Source: Aphidius gifuensis
Lineage: Eukaryota > Arthropoda > Insecta > Hymenoptera > Braconidae
Assembly: GCF_014905175.1 (NCBI RefSeq)
Contig: NC_057791.1
Location: forward strand, 3,782,001-3,846,000
Direction: 5' to 3'
DNA: 64,000 bases
Shown: positions 12,645-24,652 of the stretch, piece by piece
Position numbering within the stretch: position 1 is the stretch's first letter
Layout of the letters: each line of letters starts with the position of its first letter
Translations under genes and position numbers: made by a program
Notes under the pieces: generated by a model
The model's database searches: none
The model's input: the letters and a program-made list of their open reading frames with translations, nothing else
What the model was told of the DNA's origin: nothing

Positions 12645-14207
12645 CCTTTCATCTTCAAGGCTACACTATCAACTGATCATAAATTTTTTTTTAACATTTC
12701 AAATTTGATTTTGAAGATTAATATATCATCGAATCACAGTTCACGGTGTTATTCAAGTCCTTGAGTGTTGAGATGACACACATCGCAACAGAACAAATTG
12801 AATAAATTTAAAAAAAATACTAAATTAAAATCAAATGTGATTCTCAATATGATTTGTTTTTTAATATGGAAAAAAAGATAGAAAATGAAAAAAAAAAAAA
12901 AAAAAAAAGATTAAAACATAATCGTTTAGTTATTATTTTTCAAAACAATTAAAAAAAAAATCGGGAACACAGGGGGAATGGTTGCCGTTGACCAAATCCA
13001 CTCTTGCACAGTACTCTTTTTATGATTAATATAGCGGTAATAAAATCTCTTGCAAAATAGTAATAAGAATAAATAAAAAAATAAAAAATTTAATTAAAAA
13101 TACAATCTATTTGACAATGTAACCGTAATTTTGTAATATTTTTTTTTGTTTTTTTGATTAAACTTTACGGTTTTTTGTAAAGTAAAAAAAACAAAAAACA
13201 AATTAAACAAGTTGATTTTTCCTTATTAAAGGTACATCTCACGAACTAATTAATAAGATAATATTTTTTTTACAATAATTTAATAACACCTGCTAATTGA
13301 GAGAATAATTAAGAGAAAAAAAAAATTAATATTCTCTCATTTATCATGTAAATTAAATTATATAAAAAAAAAGAAAAATTCTTTGATAATATATTCAAGG
13401 CCGGAAATTGTAAAATCTTTGTGTTTTTTAAATTTTATTATAGATGTTTTTTTTCCACAAAAAAAAGTTGGAACAATAGTTAATATTTCATAGTTAATTA
13501 ACAGAATTATTATTATTTTTTTTTTTCGTTAATATTAGAATAAGCAATGTTTGACGGTGAAAAAATCAACACGATAAAATTGAAATTTCGACTGTACAGA
13601 CGCGTTTTGTGTTGATTTTTTAAATTTGCTTTTTCATTCTGCAAAATGTATCTCGTTTCAAACATGCAAAAAAAATAAATGACGATTATAATAAATTTTA
13701 TAAATATATTAATTCAATTTATATTATTTTAATTAATATAAATTATCACTTTTTTTTATTTTCAGCTTTATTATATTATTAACAGTTTATATACATTTAA
13801 ATTATTATTAAAATTTTATATATATTCAATTATAATTCAGTTATGATTAATAAATTTATTTAATAATATTATTCAATAAAAAAATTATAAATTTATTATT
13901 TTTTTTTAAAATAAAGCATCAGATAAATTTATATTTAATAATTAATCAAAGTAAATAAAATATATAAAAATATATATTTTTTTTTTCTTTATTCAAGCAT
14001 AATAATTATTATGTTTATTTATTTTTTCATTGCCTCGAGTTTTATTTGTAATCTAAAGAAGAAAAAAAAAAACATTCTGATATTTTTAGTTAGTTGTGTG
14101 TCATAGATATGACACATAGATTAACGTGTCCAGGGTGAGGCTAGTTTTCAAAATAAAAATTTAGTATTATTTTAAGTTGACAATAAATCAAAAATATATT
14201 GATCAGA
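12645..14207. other. Rab8 3' UTR and spacer
   Basis: About 1.5 kb of AT-rich sequence. Likely a long Rab8 3' UTR: AATAAA-type signals occur near 13672 and 13686 after a slightly less AT-rich stretch (about 13540-13660). The rest is A/T runs. No gene seen. Confidence 0.4.
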
Positions 14208-15162
14208 ATGTCAAATAATTATCATGATTACATAGCCAAAGTGCTACTTATTGGAAATTCAGGAGCTGGAAAAACTTGTATTCTCACTAGATTTATGAAT
14301 GAAGATTTAAAAAAAAATCATATTGCAACAATTGGTATGTGTAATTATTAAAAATTTCAATACAACAATGTATTGAATTTTATTTTTAATTAAAAAATAT
14401 ATTTTATAAATAATTTTCTTGTTTTTCATGAGTCATGTGACACATAAAATTTGATAACGTATTTATTTTATAAATTTAAATTTATATTTTATTTATTTTT
14501 CATTAGGTATTGACTTTAGAGTACGCACTGTTGAAATTAATGGAACGAAAATTAAACTCCAAATATGGTTGGTATTTTTTCTTTTATTTTATTATAATTT
14601 TTATAATATTTGTAATTTTTTATTTATTAAAATCAGGGATACTGCTGGCCAAGAACGATATGGAAGTATCACCCATGCTTATTATCGTGGAGCTCATGGA
14701 GTAATGCTTGTTTATGATGCAACAGATGAAAAATCATATGAACAAATTAAATACTGGCTATCAGCAGTTGAAGAAAATGCACCAGAAAATATTAAAAAAA
14801 TTTTAATTGGTAATAAATGTGATTTAGAAGATCAGAAAAAAGTATCAAAAGAAGAAGGTGAAAAATTAGCTTCCAAACATAATATTGAATTTCTTGAAAC
14901 ATCAGCAGTTTTAAATGTTAATATTGAAGAAGCTTTTTCTACTCTTGCCCGTGGTATATACACCAACATATTTCAAGAAATGGTAATAATTTTTTTTCAT
15001 TATTTAAAAAGGTTTTAATTTTATCTATAAAATTACAATTTTTTATTGATAATTTCTATTCAATTTTAGCATACAATTAGTTTGGAAGAAGACAGTACTT
15101 TGGATATATCAAAACCACTGAAAAAACAGAACAAAAAAATTAAAAAATGTTCTTTAATTTAA
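14208..15162 (+). CDS. Rab8-derived GTPase, copy B
   Basis: Exons 14208-14334, 14507-14567, 14637-14982 and 15070-15162, 208 residues, in phase. Motifs: P-loop GNSGAGKT (the usual Asp-Ser is Asn-Ser), switch I HIATIGIDFR, WDTAGQERYGSITHAYYRG, G4 NKCDL, G5 ETSAV (usual SAK altered), and C-terminal KKCSLI, a plausible CaaX box after a lysine-rich tail. The exon junctions match Rab8 except that the intron after DTAGQER is missing. All nucleotide-binding motifs are usable, so it could be an active GTPase. About half of the residues differ from Rab8. Confidence 0.85.
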
Positions 15163-15644
15163 TTTAAAAATTCATTAAATAAAAGATGAATTTATTCAAA
15201 TGAGTTTTAAAAGAAATAAATAAAAGATGATTTTTTTTTTTTTTGTATATTATATAATAATTTAAATAGTTGACTGTGTTGATTTATTTATGAAATATTA
15301 TAGAGTTTTTTTAGATTTTTTAAAATATGTTTTTAGTTAAAATTAGATTGTGATAAGACAATACTGATAACACACAATAAGTATGTGTGTAGACTCTGTT
15401 ATATATTGTCGAAAACATTTAGTCAGTGTCTATAAAAACTTCACTGTAAAAATATCACAGCAAATATTTTTAATTTATCAATTAAAAATATCTTAATGCA
15501 TTTATTTATTTAAAAAATAAATTTACAATATAACTGATTTTTTTTTTCCTCAACTAGTAGGACTAAATTTAAACGTATCGGCTAAGTAAAAACAAAATTT
15601 ATTATTTAAAATAATTAAGTGTAACAAGTGGAAAAAAAATTAGC

Positions 15645-16879
15645 ATGTCAAATTTAATTATTCCAAAATGCAAAATTGTACTGATTGGAGATTATTCTGT
15701 TGGAAAAAAAAGTATAATGTTTTCATTTTCAGAACAACAATTTACACAACCACAAAGCAGTATGTATTTTTAATTTATTATCAGAGTTATAACTGTGTTA
15801 TTAATTAATGACTCAAAGATAAATATAATATAATAATTAAAAAAAGATAACATTATTCGTGTGTTATAAAATTTATATATAAAAATATTTTTTTATTGTG
15901 ATTAATGATTTTTTAAAATTTTTTTAGAGTGTAACTATCGTTCACGGATAATTGAGCTTGATGGAGAAAATATCGAACTTCAAATATGGTTAATTAATTT
16001 GTTTTTTTACACTTATATGTACACTTTTTTCGCGATGAGTACTTATTTTATTATACCACTATCACTAATTTACACTTTCACTTTTTTCGACCCCTCCTAT
16101 GATCACTCAAGTGATTATTAACAGACTTCTTAGCATGACCCGGGATGCACCACGTGGAGGTCATGTCTGTTCTAGCATCCCTTATTTAATTATTTAACAT
16201 AAAATTATTTAAATTATATTTATTTATTTATTTTTTATATTAAATTGAATTTTAGGCATGCATGGATGCTTTCTCTGGTCGCAACAGGTCGCCAGTAAGT
16301 TGAAATATATATATTAATTTTTCATATGTATATATAAAACAATTTAAACGATTGAATTATATAATTATTTAGGTATACATCTATCAAAAAAAAATATTAT
16401 AATGATACACATGGAATAATGCTTGTTTATGATGTAACAAATGAAAAAAGTTTTGAAAATTTAGAATACTGGATAAGCCAGATTAAAGATAATGCTCCAG
16501 AAGATGTTGTAATAATTCTTCTTGGTTCAAAATGTGATTTAAAAAGAAACAGAGAAGTACCAACAGAAAGAGCTGAAAAATTTGCTGATAAATATGGTAT
16601 TAAATTTTTTGAAATATCATCGAAATTAAATATTAATATGGAAGAAGTTCTCAACTCATTTGCGCGAGATATTTACACCAAGATGAAAGAACAACTAGTG
16701 AGTTATAAAAATAATATTTTTATTTAATTAATAGTATATATATGATATTTTTCTAAGTGATTTTAATATGCTATATTTTATTTTAGGAGATATTAAAGAC
16801 TTTGCAAAATGACAGTATTATTCCCAATCAACCAGAAAAATTAAAAACTAATTTTACATCAAATTGCACTATTTTTTAA
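15645..16879 (+). CDS. Rab8-derived protein with ruined GTPase motifs, copy C
   Basis: Exons 15645-15759, 15928-15988, 16256-16294, 16373-16697 and 16787-16879, all open and in phase, about 210 residues. The P-loop is GDYSVGKK (Thr/Ser of GKT lost). Switch I lacks the TIG threonine (FTQPQSKCNY). The switch II exon, which in Rab8 encodes DTAGQER, reads HAWMLSLVATGRQ, so DxxG and the catalytic Gln are gone. The last exons still carry GIMLVYDVTNEKSFEN, SKCDL, EISSK and a terminal CTIF box. Intact splice sites and frame argue against a simple pseudogene, but GTP binding looks impossible. It may be a scaffold or decoy, or a gene early in decay. Intron 2 holds an unusual GC-rich block. Confidence 0.7.
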
Positions 16880-17484
16880 TAACAAACAATTTGTTTATTC
16901 ATGTAAGCAAAAAGTAATGATAAATTTAATTTTGAAATAAAAAATATTATTTTCAAGTGGCTTGCTTTTTTTTTTCTATAGAAAAAAAATAATTTCGAAA
17001 ATTTATCGGAAAAAAAAAAAAAACCTTATTTCTTAGAAATGATAAATACTGATAAATTTTTTTTTTATTTTTTAAATTTAGGTAGCTGATTGTGTTGGTT
17101 TATTAAAAAAAAAAAAAAAAAAAAAAAAAATCCATTCTGATATTTTACTGATATGATATTAAGTTTTTAACCATTTTTTCTAATGATGTGTCTTTTATCA
17201 AAATTAGTGATAACAAAGCTCAGTATGTGTTTGTCGACCCAGGTATAGTGTCATTTTGGACAAGCTGGCATTTCAACGTCTTACACGCCTCATTATAATA
17301 TCAGTGTAATATTTTTATTTATAAATAAAAAAATACTCCACTCATTTAATTTATTTAACAAAAATAATTTTATAAAATAACTGAATTTTCAACTGGTAAA
17401 GTGTATTTTTAATTGTTTGATAAGTGTATCCAGTTAAATAGGTGAAAATAAAAAAAGAAAGTTGAAAAAAAAAAACCAATTAAT

Positions 17485-18568
17485 ATGTCTAAATTCAATA
17501 TTCCATTGTACAAGTTGTTATTGATTGGAGATTCAGGTGTTGGAAAAACTTGCATTTTAAGTTCATTTTCACAAAATGGTTACCAAGAAAGTAATTTGTC
17601 AACAATTGGTAAATTTATTATATTTTTTTTTAATGATTATAAATTTATTTTATTTTTTAAGTATTACTCATGTGATGACTAACAACAGATAAAAAAATAT
17701 AAAAATTTTGTTGTTTGATTTATTTTTTTATTTTTTTTTCCAGGTATTGATTTCAAAGTACGAGTAATCGAAATTGATGAAAAAAAAATCAAGCTTCAAG
17801 TATGGTTAGTACATTGATTAAATATTTTTTATCAAATTTTATATTATTGTGTGGGAAAAAAAAAAAAAAAAAACTTAAAGCTACATTTTATTATTCATTC
17901 GTATATTAATTCCATTTAATTTTTTTTTTAAAGGGACACAGCTGGTCAAGAAAGGTAAATAATTAATTTACATTATCATTTAAATTGTATTTATTTTTAT
18001 AAATTAAAAAAAATAAATCTAATATTGAATAATTTATATTTAAAATTAGATTCAAAAGTATCACAACAGCATATTATCGTGGAGCACATGGAATAATACT
18101 TGTTTACGATGTAACTGATGAAAAAAGTTTTGAAAATATAAAAGAATGGATGCGTCTTATCAAAACTCATGCTTCAGAAGATGTTGAAAAAATTCTTCTT
18201 GGTACAAAATGTGATTTAGAAAACCAGAGAAAAGTAACAACAGAAAGAGGAAAACAATTAGCTGTTGAATGTGGTATGAAGTTTTTAGAAACATCTCCTA
18301 GAATGGACATTAATATTGAAGAAGCATTTTATACAATTACCAAAGATATTATTGACAAAACTAAAGAACAACCGGTAAGTTCAAAAATCAATATATTGTT
18401 TTTAATTTATAATTTTTATTTATCATACTTTTATATTATTTTAATGTCATTTTTTAATTTTAGAAAAAAGATTTAGTAGTTACTCCAAAAAATGACTTGG
18501 CTATTTTAACATCAAAGCCAGCACAACAATTAAAAAAATGGTTTGATACAACATGTTCTATACTGTGA
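17485..18568 (+). CDS. Rab8-derived GTPase, copy D
   Basis: Exons 17485-17608, 17744-17804, 17934-17954, 18050-18374 and 18464-18568, 211 residues, in phase. Motifs: GDSGVGKT, NLSTIGIDFK, WDTAGQERFKSITTAYYRG, G4 TKCDL, and C-terminal TTCSIL after a lysine-containing tail. G5 is ETSPR, so the SAK alanine and lysine that contact guanine are replaced. All five Rab8 introns keep their positions and phases. This is the copy closest to Rab8 in the switch regions and is probably a working GTPase with altered surface residues in the effector-facing helix 3 region. Confidence 0.87.
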
Positions 18569-19094
18569 TCTTTACCGTCATCAACTCAAATTTACTAAGT
18601 GTAATTATTCCCGATATTATTGTTATTATTTTGATTAAATATTAATAAATATTATCATTCAAGTAATTTTTCTTTCCTTTTATTTCTGCATGAAAACGTA
18701 ATAGATGTTATTTATTAATAAAAAAAACTTTATATTGCTGTTTTATTATTTTTTTTTTTAAATAGATATAATTAAATGATTCACCAACTTTATGACAATA
18801 TTAGTAAGCATGCTTGAATCTCAGATTTAATTCAATGACACATATACAGAAATATTATTTTCCTGTACAACCCACTTAGTCATTAGATCATTCTGTCTTG
18901 TGAGCTTTTCGTGTTTATCAAAAATAAATTAATAAATAATAAAAAAGCCCCAATAATATAAATATTTCTTTCATTAATTATATATCAATATACTTGTTCA
19001 TGTCAAATATATATATTTGAGTCAGGTGAAAAAAAAAATAGAGGAAAAAAAAGTATCATTAAATTACGAATTTAATATAAATAATATAATTACT

Positions 19095-20010
19095 ATGGAG
19101 AAAATAAAAATTCCATTGTACAAAGTACTTTTAATGGGAGATTCTGGTGTTGGAAAAACTTGCATACTAGACTCATTTTTGTGTGATAGTTTTATTGAAA
19201 ATCATGATTCAACAATTGGTATGATAACGAAAAAAAATAATTGTAAAAATTTAGTTGGTTAATTTGTTTTTATATTTTTCAAAGGTGTTGATTACAAGAC
19301 AAAAATAATTGAGATCAAAGAAAAAATAGTTAAGCTTCAAATATGGTTAGTTAATTAATTAAATATTTTATATTAAATGATTAATTGATTCTATATTAAT
19401 TTTTGATTTTGTTTTAGGGACACAGCTGGTAAACAAATGTAAATATTTTATTGACATTATAATTTTAATAATATATCATTTAATTTATATAAATTAAATT
19501 TAGAATTAGATTTATGACCATCACATCAAGTTATTTTAATAATGTACATGGAATAGTACTAGTTTACGATATCACAGATGAAGAAAGTTTTAATAATTTA
19601 GATTACTGGTTACGTCTTATCAATGATTGTGCTCGTAATGATGTTAAAAAAATTCTTATTGGTGCAAAATGTGATTTGAAAAATGATAGAAGAGTAACGA
19701 AAAAAAGAGGTGAACAATTAGCTGAAAAACATAATATGACATTTTTAGAAACATCTTCTAAATTAGATATTAATAATGAAGAAGCATTTTACTTACTTGC
19801 AGAAGATATTTGTAACAATACTCAAGTATTATTACTATTTTTTTTATATATTTAAAATTTAACAAAGTTTACAAAATATTTATTATCTAATTTTACATTT
19901 AATTACAGAATATCTTGTGTGGGGCAGATAGCAAAAGTAAAACTTGGAAGTCATCATCAGAATCAATAGATGTAATATATCCATGTGCATTTAAATGTTC
20001 TATACTTTAA
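19095..20010 (+). CDS. Rab8-derived protein lacking the catalytic glutamine, copy E
   Basis: Exons 19095-19218, 19285-19345, 19418-19438, 19510-19825 and 19909-20010, about 208 residues, in phase. The P-loop (GDSGVGKT) and switch I (HDSTIGVDYK) are intact. Switch II reads WDTAGKQIFMTITSSYF: the Gln needed for GTP hydrolysis is Lys, and Glu-Arg is Gln-Ile. G4 is AKCDL and G5 ETSSK. The tail ends FKCSIL, a usable CaaX box. In Rab proteins loss of that Gln usually slows hydrolysis, so this form may stay GTP-bound. It sits next to the desaturase gene, which is convergent with it. Confidence 0.83.
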
Positions 20011-20241
20011 TAATTATATTTATCATCAATGACTGTAAAAAAAAAAAAAACAAATGATAACATATATTTTAACTACGTTTATATTTTATTTATTCAATTA
20101 TATATTTTGAAAAATACTTGTCAATAGAATTATTATTTTTGTTGTAGTAAAAATGATGAAATTTTAAGTTTATAATTAAATGAGACACTCAATTGTAATT
20201 TTATTAAAAAATATATAAATTAAAAATTATCATGATGCATT

Positions 20242-22740
20242 TTAATCAAGCATTTTTTCAAGTTCTTGATGATCTTCTGTTGTAATATCTTTATCACCAT
20301 ATCCCCATATATTTTTATTATAACTACCATCTCCATTTTTTGTTGCTCTATGTTTTATCATTTTTGATGAAACATATTTACGATCATATGCCCATCCAAT
20401 ATTTGCAAATGCATCAATAAAACCAGTTGTTATATTTAATGAATAATCACCAAGTTCACTTGTTTTATAATCCCATGGAAAAACATGATGATAATTATGC
20501 CAACCTTCACCAAGTGTTGCAATTGAAACTGTTAAATTTTCAGTTGGTGTTATGTTTCTTCAAAAAAAAAAAATAATTATATAAATTATTATTAAATTTC
20601 CATCATTGTTAAATATGATTATATTATATTTACTTATCATAAGGTCGTCCACCCCACATGTGTGCAGCACTATTTACAAAAAAAGCCATATTTAATGTAA
20701 CACAAAATCTAAAATTAAAATTAACCCAAAATGACGTCCAAATATCTTCATTCCAATAATAAACTGGTAGAAAAACAGGTAGTCCAATTGTTAATAAACC
20801 AAATAGTGGTATATACAATCTAAAAAAAAATAAACAATTTATTAATATTAATTTAATAATTAAGAAATAAATTTATTACCTTTTTTGCCACATGACAATT
20901 TGATCAGCATCAAGATCTTTTAAATCAACATTTTTTCTTTTTTCAACAACATCAGGATGTGGTGTCAAAATAAGCCATCCAACATGTGCAAAAAAAAAGC
21001 CTCTCTTTAAATTTATATAATAATTATATTCCTGTTTTTTCTTTTGTTTTATTAATAATATATACCTTGACATTGTGAGGATCACTATCTGTTTCACTGT
21101 ATTTATGATGAACTCTGTGATCAAGTGCCCAAGCATGTACATCTTTCTGTAAAATAAATAATATTAATATCTATTCTAAGTATTTATAAATAATTATTTA
21201 CCTGTCCAGATATGGTAAATAATATTATGAGAATAAGTCTTAATGGCCATTTAGCTTTGTAAGCTCTGTGTGACCAGAGTCTATGTGCACCAGCCGTGAT
21301 TCCGAATCCACTTGCATAAACAACAAAAAATGCTGTTATAAAAAAAATAATTAAAATTAATATTAATATAATTTTCTTGGAAATTTAATTATGTTAATAT
21401 ATTTTTAATGAATTTAGTTGTGTTGTTGAAATCATAAAAGGACTTTTAAAAAATCAATTTATCGACGTATATAAAATTTACTGGGCGTCCGACATCCTGA
21501 CGCTTATTTTTATTTTATTTTTTTTTTTATTTTCATACTATACATACAAAGTGTAATTGACTTTGTTTATTTTCTAATAACACGAATGTCAACAGTTGAA
21601 ATATATATACATTAATAATGCAAATTCATATTATCCAAAATATAAAAAAAAATTCTTTTAAAAATTATCAGATGTACATATAAAAAATGTACTTAGTATC
21701 ATGAAAAATATTCAGTATGTAAAAACACGCAATTCATATTGATTTACCACTTGTTTTATTTTTCATAAAAAAAAAAAATTCTAATGAATAAATAGAAAAA
21801 AAAAAAAAAATAACAAACTAAATCTATATATTTGTTTTTTTTTTTTTTCAATAAAATGATAAAATATATATTTTTCCATAATATATTAATTTAATTGAGT
21901 GTTTTTTTTTACCCCAAAATGATGTAAGTAGTTTTGCCTGTATAAACATGAGATATAATCCATAAATAGCTCCAGCATGGATAAATATTTGAGCAGTAAG
22001 ATCCAGCCATTTGATTGTTGGCTTATAAAATTGTCTCTCATCATTATTTTCAATTTTTGTTGTATTATTTTCATCTTTTATCATACAATTATTATTTTTT
22101 GATGACGACATTGTTTTATTAATTAAATAATGAAAATAATTATCTCCAAATTTATACTGCCTAGAATAATTTTTTTAAATATATGAAATAGAATATAATT
22201 ATTTAAATATTCAGTTTAAAATTATTTAAATATTCAGTTACAGGTAAGTGTTAAATTTCATGATAAATTTTTTTTTGCGATAGACACTTGTTGTTGCTGA
22301 ATGAATAATAAAAATATAAATAAAATTTTAAAATAAATATAAAAATGAAAAATTAAAAATCACACGAGCATCGTGAGAATGAGGGACATGAAAAAAAAAC
22401 ATGCAATGACAATTCTGATCCCAGTTATTATCTAAGCCATAATCTAAGATAGCATGCGATAAATGCTATTTGTCTTTTTGTGAAAAAAACAAATTTAATT
22501 TATCATAAAATTTATTAACAAATAAATCCATTTAAATCGAAAAAAAAACCAATTTAAAAACCCAAAAACTTTTTTATTTTTATTTAATTAACACTTGTTT
22601 TAATTTTTTTAATTTTATAAAATTATTTTAGCAAATATTATTAGCAAATGAAAATTAAAATGATCTATATATAAACACAAACAGTAATAATGTAATATGA
22701 ATTTAAAAAATTTAGTTTTCTTTTTATTAATTAACATACC
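20242..22740 (-). CDS. acyl-CoA delta-9 desaturase
   Basis: Coding exons 21913-22111, 21202-21332, 21066-21146, 20880-21004, 20634-20819 and 20242-20557, all in phase, about 345 residues. The three iron-binding histidine boxes are present: HRLWSH, HRVHH and GEGWHNYHH, with hydrophobic membrane segments between them and NSAAHMWGGRPYD before the third. It is an ER-membrane stearoyl-CoA desaturase type enzyme that introduces a double bond into fatty acyl-CoA with cytochrome b5. A 5' UTR intron (about 22161-22739, CAG|GTATGT donor and TTCTAG acceptor) probably links an upstream noncoding exon starting near 22740-22850. Which member of the insect desaturase family it is cannot be told. It splits the Rab8 array between copies E and F. 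Confidence 0.9.
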
Positions 22741-22840
22741 TGAAAAATATTGCGAAAAATATTAGATAAATTTAAAAATATATATTTGATGAAATTTTTA
22801 AATAATATAGAAGTGAACTGTACTGTACTGAGTCACTAAC

Positions 22841-23383
22841 TCATGTGAAAGTGAACATACACCTATTTTTCTTTTATCTTGCGAGCCAAGTTAACGTCCT
22901 GCGCAACAATTCGATTATGTACAATATACCACACAAAATATTATAAGGCTCGCATAGCTAAATAACATCACATGAAAAAGACTAATTATTTTTTTGTTAA
23001 TTTGTTATTATTATTCTTTAAGAATTTTATATATAAGTATAAAATTTCGAATTTAATGCAATGACTCATACAGAGATATATCAATTTTTTTAAATTACTC
23101 GTTAACGACTTGAGATAAACTCACTGAGTCATGAATTTATGTTAAAATTATTTGAGGAAATGTCTAACAAAACTAGTCATTATCAAAATGTTTGTGATCA
23201 TTTTAAGTTTATCCAAATTAAAGCTTCACAAAAAATACTTGTCATCATAAAAAATAAATCACAAAAATGAAATATCTTTTCAATTAATTGAGCAAATTAC
23301 TATATTTTTTTATTAATAATTACGAATCATACTCAATCAAATTACAATTTAACATAATTTAAAATAATAAATTTTTAATTATC
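22841..23383. other. shared promoter region, desaturase and copy F
   Basis: Divergent intergenic stretch. A short GTACTGTACTGAGTCACTAACTC block (about 22818-22842) with repeated ACTGT and TGAGTCA-like (AP-1 type) elements lies near the desaturase start. The rest is AT-rich with no coding frame. Confidence 0.35.
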
Positions 23384-24413
23384 ATGGCAAAGTTAAGTAT
23401 TCCATTCTACAAAGTGATTATTATTGGAGATACAAGTACTGGGAAATCTTGCTTGCTTAACTCACTATTAAGTGAACAATTTAATGAAGAAGAACTTCCA
23501 ACAATTGGTATGTTTTTTGTATATAAATTATTAATATAATAATAAATTTATTTGATTATTAATGTCGTCTAATGAATCTGTCATGGGTTTCAATGTTTTT
23601 TAATTTTTTTCCTTTTTTTCAGGTGTTGATTTTAAGGCAAAAATGATAGAGATCAATGGAACAATAATCAAGCTTCAATTATGGTTTGTTTATTGATTAA
23701 ATATTTTTTATCAAATTTGTATATTCTAATTTCAACTAATTTTTTTTTCGTTTTTTTATATTTATAGGGATACAGCTGGTCAAGAGAGGTAATGAAATTA
23801 ATTTACATAAGTATTTAAAATGTATTTGTTTTTGTAAATTAAAAAAAATCAATCTAATGTTGATTAATCTATATTTAAAATTAGATTTAGAAATGTCACA
23901 ACAGCTTATTATCATGAAGCAAAAGGAATAATTCTTGTTTATGATGTAACAAATGAAAAAAGTTTTGATAATATAATAAATTGGCTTTCTCTTGTCAATG
24001 ATCGTGCTCCTGCTGATGTTAAAAAAATTCTTCTTGGTACAAAATGTGATATAGAAAATAAGAGAAAAGTACCAAAGGAAAGAGGCGAACAATTAGCTGT
24101 AAAATATAAGATGAAATTTTTAGAAACATCTTCTAAAATGAATATTAATATTGAAGAAGCATTTTTCTTACTTGCACGTGATATTTACATCGCCGAAAAC
24201 GAAGTAAAATTTGTGACATATAAATATCACAATTTTTTTTTTTTAATTTATATATAATATCATTGACTTTTTAATATATTAATTATTCAATTTCAGGATA
24301 TTGTATTGAATACTTCAACGAATGATCGCAATATTTTACTGCAATCATCATCAAAAAAAAAAAAAAAGGAAATGTTTTCTATGCTGTACACTGTGTTAAT
24401 AAATGTAAATTAA
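23384..24413 (+). CDS. Rab8-derived GTPase without a prenylation box, copy F
   Basis: Exons 23384-23507, 23623-23683, 23768-23788, 23885-24203 and 24297-24413, about 213 residues, in phase. Nucleotide motifs are usable: P-loop GDTSTGKS, EELPTIGVDFK, WDTAGQERF, TKCDI, ETSSK. The switch II flank is changed from YYRGAMG to YYHEAKG. The C-terminus reads KKKKKEMFSMLYTVLINVN, with no cysteine. The DNA there still resembles the KCSIL codons of the siblings (AAATGTTTTCTATGCTGT), but a TT insertion and a 14-A run put it out of frame. With one A fewer the tail would be cysteine-rich. Either membrane anchoring is lost or the A run is miscounted. Confidence 0.78.
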
Positions 24414-24652
24414 ATCAATTTTTAAATTTACAAACACACATTTTCGACTAATTTTTTCTGTTGAATGAATAAATATTTAATATTTAAAAATTTCAAATAA
24501 AATTAATTCATAAATTTTAAATGTATGTAAAGAGATTTTAAAAAAATCAAATTAAATATTTGTATAAGCAATAAAATCATAAACACATAAATTAATTTGG
24601 GTCAAATGATAATATAAAACAAGTTTAAATATAAAATATTTCAGTTGTAAAA

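Noticed and set aside
23736..24092. Minus-strand 118-residue frame
   Set aside because: Antisense shadow of Rab8-derived copy F exons and introns.
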